A stretch of DNA of 47,536 bases from an uncultured Prevotellaceae bacterium. GTDB lineage: Bacteria; Bacteroidota; Bacteroidia; Bacteroidales; Bacteroidaceae. The DNA lies in the NCBI GenBank assembly GCA_946413885.1, contig CAMKMK010000001.1, positions 1-47,536 on the forward strand, read 5' to 3'. Made by a program: the position numbers and the translations under genes. The notes below the pieces were generated by a model, which was not told the DNA's origin, made no database searches, and saw only the letters and a list, made by a program, of their open reading frames with translations. This document shows positions 41,658-47,536 of the stretch, piece after piece. Position 1 is the first letter of the stretch. Each line of letters opens with the position of its first letter.

Positions 41658-42827
41658 ATGTTATGTCAAGATAAATTTCTGGAAATATACAAGAAAGCTC
41701 CTGAACGTCTGGCTTTCTGTCCTTATCGCATTTGTCCACTGGGTGCACATTCAGATCACAATCTGGGTAAAATCACAGGCTTTGCGATTGATAAAGGTAT
41801 CCACATTGCATACCGTCCTAAACAGAATGGTATCGTGGAACTTTGTTCCCTACAATTCGAAAAACGTGCCCAATGGCATATCAATGAGGTTTCCCGAACT
41901 AAAGAAGGGGACTGGGCTGATTATTTGCGTGGCGCAACCCTGAAGTTAACTGAGAAATATCGTCTCGTCAAAGGTGTTAGCGGAGTTATTGAAGGAAGTC
42001 TTCCCATCGGTGGTCTCTCCTCTTCCGCTGCAGTTGTGCTGGCTTTTTTGAAAGCCCTCTGCGACGTAAACGAAATATGCCCCACTCCCCAAGAACTTAT
42101 CATGATGTCCGTCAGGGCAGAAAATGAATACGTGGGTGTCAGCAGTGGGAAGCTCGATCAAAGTTGTGAGATGTATGCCCGCAAGAATCATCTGCTGTAT
42201 TTGGACACAAAAGATGACACCTATGAATTGATTCCTGCCAGTCCCTCAATGAAACCCTACAAGATTGCCATCTTTTTCAGTGGAGTAGAGCGTACTTTGG
42301 CTGGAAGCAAGTTCAACATGCGTGTGGATGAGTTGCGCAGTGCAGCCTATGCCCTCGCTGCTTATGCTGGCATGGAGTATGGCAAATTCCAGGAGACAAA
42401 CATGCGCGACATTCCTCGCGAAGTTTATGACAAATACAAAAATCAGTTACCAGAAAACTGGCACAAGCGTGCTGAACATTGGATGAGCGAATTCGATCGT
42501 GTTCAAAAAGGAGCAGAAGCATGGCGTCATGGCAACATTGAAGAATACGGCCGCTTGAGTTTCGAGAGTGGATGGTCAAGTATATACTACTGGGAGACTG
42601 GATCGCCTGAGTTAAAGACGCTCTATGACATTATGACCCACACAGAAGGCATCTATGGCGGTCGCTTCAGCGGAGCTGGTTTCAAGGGTTGTTGCATGGC
42701 TCTCATCGATCCTGCCTATCAAGATAGTATCGTAAGGAACGTTACTAAGGAATACATCAAAGCCTTCCCTGAGTTGCAAGGTAAATACATGGTGCATATT
42801 TGCGACAGCGCTGACGGACTTGTATAA
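41658..42827 (+). CDS. GHMP sugar kinase, galactokinase/galacturonokinase-like
   Basis: This 389-residue cytoplasmic sugar 1-kinase belongs to the GHMP superfamily. The first motif reads PYRICPLGAHSDHN (residues 22-35) instead of the GEHTDYN of galactokinase. In my memory that wording is close to the plant galacturonokinase (PYRICPLGAH). Motif 2, GGLSSSAAV (118-126), and motif 3, FSGAGFKGCC (337-346), are intact, and Asp167 in KLDQS fits the catalytic Asp. The segment HKRAEHWMSEFDRVQKGAEA also resembles the plant enzyme. I therefore infer a uronic acid or related sugar as substrate, but galactose is not excluded. A nucleotidyltransferase gene follows after 32 bp. Confidence 0.85.
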   Translation: MLCQDKFLEIYKKAPERLAFCPYRICPLGAHSDHNLGKITGFAIDKGIHIAYRPKQNGIVELCSLQFEKRAQWHINEVSRTKEGDWADYLRGATLKLTEKYRLVKGVSGVIEGSLPIGGLSSSAAVVLAFLKALCDVNEICPTPQELIMMSVRAENEYVGVSSGKLDQSCEMYARKNHLLYLDTKDDTYELIPASPSMKPYKIAIFFSGVERTLAGSKFNMRVDELRSAAYALAAYAGMEYGKFQETNMRDIPREVYDKYKNQLPENWHKRAEHWMSEFDRVQKGAEAWRHGNIEEYGRLSFESGWSSIYYWETGSPELKTLYDIMTHTEGIYGGRFSGAGFKGCCMALIDPAYQDSIVRNVTKEYIKAFPELQGKYMVHICDSADGLV

Positions 42828-42859
42828 CGATAGAGTAACCATAAACAGAAAATACATTT

Positions 42860-43600
42860 ATGAAATGTCTGATATTGGCAGCAGGATATGCCACACGACT
42901 CTATCCCCTGACTGAGAATTATCCCAAGCCACTCCTTAACGTGAAAAGCAAGACCATTCTGGATTGGCTAATTGATGATATCGATGGAGCTGGGCTGGTA
43001 GATGAGTTCATCATAATTTCCAATCACCGTTTTGCCCACCACTTTACAGATTGGGCTAAAAAGAAAGAAAAAACGATCACTGTGGTGAATGATGGAACCA
43101 GTTCCAACGAGACACGCTTAGGGGCCGTAAAGGATATCCAGTTCACTATCGAGCAGTTCGGGATAGACGATGATATGCTCGTAATTGCAGGTGACAACGT
43201 ATTGGATTTCAGTCTTCAACGCTTTATTCGTTATGCTTTGGAGAAGAAAACAAGTTGCATCATGCGCTATTATGAGCCCACATACGAGAAACTCCTGAAG
43301 TGTGGCATAGTGACCATCGATGAGAATGACCGCATCCTCCGCATGACAGAGAAATCTCCCACTCCAGAGACTCACTGGTGCTGCCCTCCTTTCTATTATT
43401 ATACACGCGAGGATGCCCGTTTAGTCCAGGCTGGTATAGACGCTGGCTGTGGTACAGATGCACCTGGAAGCTACATCGCTTGGCTCTGTACACAAGTTCC
43501 TGTCCACGCGATGGAGATGCCAGGACGACGTTATGATATCGGAAATTTGACGAGTTACAAAGAGGTTCAGGACACGTACCCTGGAATCATAATTAAATGA
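42860..43600 (+). CDS. Sugar-1-phosphate nucleotidyltransferase-like protein
   Basis: This is a 246-residue cytoplasmic nucleotidyltransferase. The NTP-binding signature is ILAAGYATRLYPLTENYPKP (residues 5-24), followed by the metal-binding AGDNVLDFSL with its Asp, and the sugar-binding EKSPTPETHWCCPPFYYY. The fold is that of glucose-1-phosphate thymidylyl- or uridylyltransferases, here in a short form without a C-terminal beta-helix. Next to a sugar 1-kinase it could convert the kinase product to an NDP-sugar, giving a two-step salvage route. The nucleotide and sugar cannot be read from the sequence. Confidence 0.87.
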   Translation: MKCLILAAGYATRLYPLTENYPKPLLNVKSKTILDWLIDDIDGAGLVDEFIIISNHRFAHHFTDWAKKKEKTITVVNDGTSSNETRLGAVKDIQFTIEQFGIDDDMLVIAGDNVLDFSLQRFIRYALEKKTSCIMRYYEPTYEKLLKCGIVTIDENDRILRMTEKSPTPETHWCCPPFYYYTREDARLVQAGIDAGCGTDAPGSYIAWLCTQVPVHAMEMPGRRYDIGNLTSYKEVQDTYPGIIIK

Positions 43601-43624
43601 AAATATAGAAAAAACTGACGTGAT

Positions 43625-44017
43625 ATGAAGAAAACACTCACATTAGCATTACTGGCAATATCAGGCGACATGCTCGCACAACAAGATATATACGTTTATC
43701 TATCCGACTTGTACACACCTGTACTTCAGGCAAACAGCGTACAGCGAATCGAGTTTGGAGAAACGGGTGTCCAAGTCATTACCACCACAGGCGAGACGCA
43801 ATCTGCCAGTTATGACTCATTCGACTATTTTCGTTTCTATCCCACCCCCACCCCGACAGGAGTTAAGATAGTAGCAGAGAAGGCTGCAAAGGAAAGTTCC
43901 ATCTATAGCCTGACTGGAGTGAAACAGAACCCAACAGGCAACATTCCCGCTGGGGTCTACATCAGGATAGAGAAGCTTGATGGACAAGAAAACGTAAAGA
44001 AAATCCTAAAGAGATGA
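43625..44017 (+). CDS. Small secreted protein with sorting-type C-terminus
   Basis: This 130-residue exported protein has a signal peptide (KKTLTLALLAISGDMLAQ). A module of about 50 residues (DIYVYLSDLYTPVLQANSVQ, then RIEF and FDYFRF) resembles the N-terminus of the next protein (NLYVYKNGV, then VDSISF). A Pro/Thr linker leads to a C-terminal segment IYSLTGVKQN with GVYIRIEKLDGQENVKKI, similar to the type IX sorting domain in Prevotella. Its stop overlaps the ATG of the following giant gene (ATGA), so the two are coupled. Its function is unknown. Confidence 0.75.
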   Translation: MKKTLTLALLAISGDMLAQQDIYVYLSDLYTPVLQANSVQRIEFGETGVQVITTTGETQSASYDSFDYFRFYPTPTPTGVKIVAEKAAKESSIYSLTGVKQNPTGNIPAGVYIRIEKLDGQENVKKILKR

Positions 44018-47000
44018 TACGCACAATGAAAAACTCATTTATATCAAAGGGCAGTCTGCTCCTAAAGGCTTTAGTATTATGTGGTGTCATTACCACAGCC
44101 CAGGCCGATGACAATCTCTATGTGTACAAGAATGGTGTCATCATGTTCCGCGAGAAAGCTGTCAAAGTGGATAGCGTCGCAATGGAGGAAGGCAAGAGCA
44201 TAGTCACCTTGTATGATGCAGCCAAGAAGGTTCTCTACACAGCCCCTCGCAGTCAAGTGGACAGCATATCCTTCACTACCGACGTTCCACAAGCCGACAT
44301 GTTGGATGTGCGCTTCAATGCTGACGGCACAGCAACCGACATATCTCCAATGCAGATGAAAGTCCAGAAAATAGGGAACACACAAACCGTCTATTACAAC
44401 GAAACATACAAGCGCTATGCCGCCAACTTCGTGAATCCCTGGGCTGGTAATGCATCCGGCTATTATAAAGTTGACTGGGAGAACAACACAAAATTCAAGA
44501 ACATGCTGGCAAACGGACACACGTTGGAGTGTATCATGATGGCCAATTACACACCACCTATTGCAAATGTTGAGGCAAAATGGTTCTCCAGTCATCAGGC
44601 AGGTGGCACAGGATTTCTCATCAGCACCATTAGTGGAAGCCGACAGAACGAGATAACTTTCCTGCCCAATGTGTCCACGAGCGGAAGCAGCACTTGGCGT
44701 TGGGCTACCAGTGGCGTGGTTCCTCAACCTGGCGTTTACTATCATTTGGTGGGTGTATGGAACAAGGCTCTAAAGAAGGCATATATCTACGTTAATGGAG
44801 AACTCAAGAATACTGTAGAGGCTTCTGGTAACTTCGTTCTTCCCCAGAGTGGAAGCGGATGGTTTGGTATTGGTTGCGATCCAAGTGGTTCCAATGGTAA
44901 TACAGCTTGGAATGGCGATGTCGTCATGGCTCGTATCTACGACTCTCCACTCAATGCTGAACAAGTCAGCAAACTGTGGAATCAAGTCCGCATTCTGGAA
45001 GAGAACGCTCCCAAACCTATGGTCAGCAATGTAACTCTCTCGAGCGGATATCCTGTAGCCCCTGGCACGAACTTCAAGATTGGAGCAACAGGGTTCCAAG
45101 AGGGTGACCAGATTGTGCTGCAACAAGTCAACTCGTCGTACAGCATCACCCTTCCTTTGGAGAAAGTGACTGAGACAGGTGGTACCATCATTATCCCTGA
45201 GGAACTTACCAGCGATCAATACAGCATCATCTTGAAGCGTGGCGACCAGACTCAACGGTTGGGCACTTGCACATTTATGGTAACCTCCAGCATGCCTCAT
45301 GGCATGAAGGTCATTGCACATCGCGGGTACTGGAACAAGGCTGGTGCCGCCCAGAACAGCCGCGCATCTCTGCAATATGCCTTCGATGTACAATGTTATG
45401 GTTCAGAGACAGACGTCTGGATCACACAGGACGGCCACGTGATGGCAAATCATGATGCAACCTTCAATGGCGTCAGTATCCAGAACTCAACCTATGAAAC
45501 TTGCAAGAACCTCACGCTCAGCAATGGCGAGAAGATGCCTGAGTTGAAAGACTTCCTGGAAATGCTCGTTAAGGAAGACTCCTGTAAGCTCATCATTGAG
45601 ATCAAGACTCACAGCGATGAAGCGCGTGGTAAGATTTGTTGTGACAGTTGCATTACTCAGGTTCATCGCATGGGACTTCAGGATAAGGTGGAGTACATCG
45701 CCTTCAGTCTCAACCTATGCCGAGAAATTGTCAGATTGGACCCCAATGCTCACGTAGCTTACCTGAATGGCGACAAAGACCCACAAACCCTTTACGATTA
45801 CGGCATCATGGGACTTGACTACACGGCCAACAACTATCGAAGAAATCCTTCATGGATTCCTAAAGCCAGAGAACTGGGCATGACAACCAACGTTTGGACC
45901 ATCGACAGCAAGGATGAGATGATTGAAATGTCAAATCTCGACATCGACTACATCACCACAAATAATCCTGAAACAGCCAAAGAGGTTTATGCTTATTACC
46001 AAGCTAATTCTCATCACGAAAATGGAGAAAATGATGAAGACAAGCCTATTGCCGACCTTTTGGATGTTTGTTTCAATTCCGACGGAACGGCAATTGACTT
46101 GTCTCCCATGAAAATGAAGATAGAAAAATGTGGAAACGCGCAAAATGTATATTACAATGAAATTTTCAAGTGCTATGCTGCCAACTTCACGACCCCTTGG
46201 TCTTCAAAACCTTCTGACTATTACAAGATTAATTTTGAGGACAACAAAGCTTTCCGCGATGCCTTGGCCGATGGTCACAGTTTGGAGGTTTTGGCGATGC
46301 CTGATTATGAAGGGAACCTTCCTGACGTGGAGGCCAAGCCATTTTCTGCAATGCAAGCCGGTGGCACAGGTTTCCTAATTAACAGATTGTCCAATGGCCC
46401 ACAAAATTCGTTTACTTTCCTGCCCAATGTCTCTACTACTGGTTCTAGTACATGGCGATGGACTACCAGTAACGTATTTCCCCAATCTGGTTTCTATTAC
46501 CATGTGATTGGCGTTTATAATAAGGAAGAGGCCAAGTCCTACATTTATGTAAATGGAGAACTCTGCAACACTGTGGATTCTCCTGGTGACTTCCGCTTTG
46601 CCAATGCTGGATGCAACTGGTTCTGTGTAGGCGGTGATGCAAGTGCCAACGGTGCAGAGGCAGGTTGGAGAGGCGATGTCATCATTGCCCGTGTCTATGA
46701 CAAGCCTCTCACAGAAGAAGAGGTAAAGAAATTATGGAAACCAGTCCGCATTCTGGAAGAGAACGCTCCCAAGCCTATGGTCAGCAATGTAACTCTCTCG
46801 AGTGGATATCCTGTAGCCCCTGGCACGAACTTCAAGATTGGAGCAACAGGGTTCCAAGAGGGTGACCAGATTGTGCTGCAACAAGTCAACTCGTCGAACA
46901 GCATCACCCTTCCTTTGGAGAATGTGACTGAGACAGGTGGCACCATCACCATCCCTGAGGAACTTACCAGCAATCAATATGTCATCATCCTGAAGCGTGG

Positions 47001-47536
47001 TGACCAGACTCAACGGTTGGGCACTTGCACGTTTATGGTAACCTCAAGCATGCCTCATGGCATGAAGGTCATTGCGCATCGCGGATACTGGAACAAGGCT
47101 GGTGCCGCCCAGAACAGCCGCGCGTCTCTGCAGTATGCCTTCGATGTACAATGCTATGGTTCAGAGACAGACGTCTGGATCACGCAGGACGGCCATGTGA
47201 TGGCAAATCATGATGCAACCTTCAATGGTGTCAGTATCCAGAACTCAACCTATGATACTTGCAAGAATCTCACGCTCAGCAATGGCGAGAAGATGCCTGA
47301 ATTGAAAGACTTCCTGGAAATGCTCGCTAAGGAAGACTCCTGCAAGCTCATCATTGAAATCAAGACTCATAGCGATGAGACGCGTGGTAAGATTTGCTGC
47401 GACAGTTGCGTTACTCAGGTTCATCGCATGGGACTTCAGGATAAGGTGGAATACATCGCCTTCAATCTCAACCTATGCCGCGAAATTGTCAGACTGGATC
47501 CTGATGCCCACGTTGCTTACCTGAATGGCGACAAAG
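44014..47536 (+). CDS. Giant secreted LamG-like / GDPD repeat protein (3' end beyond window)
   Basis: This is an open frame of at least 1174 codons with no stop before the window edge. Start options are ATG 44014, coupled to the previous stop, or ATG 44026. A signal peptide (LLLKALVLCGVITTAQA) is followed by a module of about 60 residues like the preceding small protein. Two in-frame copies of a 586-residue unit follow. Each has a LamG/concanavalin-like domain (FLPNVSTSGSSTWRW, YIYVNGEL), an immunoglobulin-like domain (PMVSNVTLSSGYPVAPGTNF) and a glycerophosphodiester phosphodiesterase domain. The GDPD active-site residues are all present: IAHRGYW, SETDVW and ANHDATF. The second copy is cut by the window. 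It probably hydrolyses glycerophosphodiesters at the cell surface, a role I infer from its domains. Confidence 0.88.
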   Translation, partial: MIRTMKNSFISKGSLLLKALVLCGVITTAQADDNLYVYKNGVIMFREKAVKVDSVAMEEGKSIVTLYDAAKKVLYTAPRSQVDSISFTTDVPQADMLDVRFNADGTATDISPMQMKVQKIGNTQTVYYNETYKRYAANFVNPWAGNASGYYKVDWENNTKFKNMLANGHTLECIMMANYTPPIANVEAKWFSSHQAGGTGFLISTISGSRQNEITFLPNVSTSGSSTWRWATSGVVPQPGVYYHLVGVWNKALKKAYIYVNGELKNTVEASGNFVLPQSGSGWFGIGCDPSGSNGNTAWNGDVVMARIYDSPLNAEQVSKLWNQVRILEENAPKPMVSNVTLSSGYPVAPGTNFKIGATGFQEGDQIVLQQVNSSYSITLPLEKVTETGGTIIIPEELTSDQYSIILKRGDQTQRLGTCTFMVTSSMPHGMKVIAHRGYWNKAGAAQNSRASLQYAFDVQCYGSETDVWITQDGHVMANHDATFNGVSIQNSTYETCKNLTLSNGEKMPELKDFLEMLVKEDSCKLIIEIKTHSDEARGKICCDSCITQVHRMGLQDKVEYIAFSLNLCREIVRLDPNAHVAYLNGDKDPQTLYDYGIMGLDYTANNYRRNPSWIPKARELGMTTNVWTIDSKDEMIEMSNLDIDYITTNNPETAKEVYAYYQANSHHENGENDEDKPIADLLDVCFNSDGTAIDLSPMKMKIEKCGNAQNVYYNEIFKCYAANFTTPWSSKPSDYYKINFEDNKAFRDALADGHSLEVLAMPDYEGNLPDVEAKPFSAMQAGGTGFLINRLSNGPQNSFTFLPNVSTTGSSTWRWTTSNVFPQSGFYYHVIGVYNKEEAKSYIYVNGELCNTVDSPGDFRFANAGCNWFCVGGDASANGAEAGWRGDVIIARVYDKPLTEEEVKKLWKPVRILEENAPKPMVSNVTLSSGYPVAPGTNFKIGATGFQEGDQIVLQQVNSSNSITLPLENVTETGGTITIPEELTSNQYVIILKRGDQTQRLGTCTFMVTSSMPHGMKVIAHRGYWNKAGAAQNSRASLQYAFDVQCYGSETDVWITQDGHVMANHDATFNGVSIQNSTYDTCKNLTLSNGEKMPELKDFLEMLAKEDSCKLIIEIKTHSDETRGKICCDSCVTQVHRMGLQDKVEYIAFNLNLCREIVRLDPDAHVAYLNGDK
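44302..47536 (+). repeat. In-frame tandem duplication, 1758-bp period
   Basis: Matching points in the two copies are always 1758 bp apart: 44302/46060, 44604/46362, 44986/46744 and 45304/47062. There are no net insertions or deletions. The first part (LamG-like) is clearly diverged. From 44986/46744 onward the copies are almost identical, with about 44 mismatches in 793 bp by hand count. Confidence 0.92.

Noticed and set aside
46020..46060. Gene boundary between two separate GDPD genes
   Set aside because: The frame reads through without a stop or new signal peptide, so the two units belong to one protein.

Overview
The window looks like chromosomal DNA from a gut or oral Bacteroidales bacterium, most likely Prevotella or a close relative. 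The evidence is a full nqrABCDEF operon, several TTTG-N20-TAnnTTTG promoters of the Bacteroidetes type, DUF1573, DUF4468 and Porin_10-like proteins, and a secreted protein whose C-terminus resembles the Prevotella form of the type IX secretion sorting domain. No rRNA, tRNA, phage, insertion sequence or cas gene was seen.

Layout. 1-1040: a gene-free repeat island ending in the nqr terminator. 1087-6969 (minus): nqrF to nqrA, the sodium-pumping NADH:quinone oxidoreductase. 7115-11557 (plus): a TamB-like protein. 11625-12230 (minus): riboflavin synthase, divergent from a TolC-MacA-MacB-type tripartite exporter operon (12445-17069). 17148-20272: a DUF4468 protein, a small membrane protein and a porin-like outer-membrane protein. 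20396-21289 (minus): a multi-pass membrane protein. 21377-22366: a Gfo/Idh/MocA oxidoreductase. 22480-26682 (minus): a 1400-residue secreted surface protein. 26683-27352: a second gene-free repeat island. 27353-28203 (minus): DUF1573 plus a small exported protein. 28405-30509: ruvC and a twin-ATPase ABC protein. 30569-40712: a long tightly packed run carrying hisH, hisA, hisF, hisIE, an FtsE-like ATPase, lysC, lysA, a glycosyltransferase, DedA, an outer-membrane protein and an MFS transporter. 40709-41473 (minus): a PhnP-like metallohydrolase. 41658 to the right edge: a GHMP sugar kinase resembling plant galacturonokinase, a sugar-phosphate nucleotidyltransferase, a small secreted protein and a very large LamG-like/GDPD protein that runs off the window.

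The most unusual content is non-coding. Three intergenic arrays (85-172, 20293-20424, 27148-27235) share an AACGTGTTG/CAACACGTT core repeated with an exact 22-bp period. Two of them lie next to related 9-bp tandem repeats. Beside these are larger elements in which a short tandem word (8 or 9 bp) on the left reappears in inverted orientation on the right. In two of the three, a long AT-rich perfect hairpin lies between the arms. The tandem word differs between elements while the architecture is kept. I do not recognise this repeat system. It is my best candidate for something undescribed here.

The strongest coding-side observations are: an exact 1758-bp in-frame duplication in the GDPD protein, with one half homogenised and the other diverged; a kinase plus nucleotidyltransferase pair that could salvage a uronic acid; a Cys-rich tail on NqrC; and a TamB gene with no ATG at its expected start.
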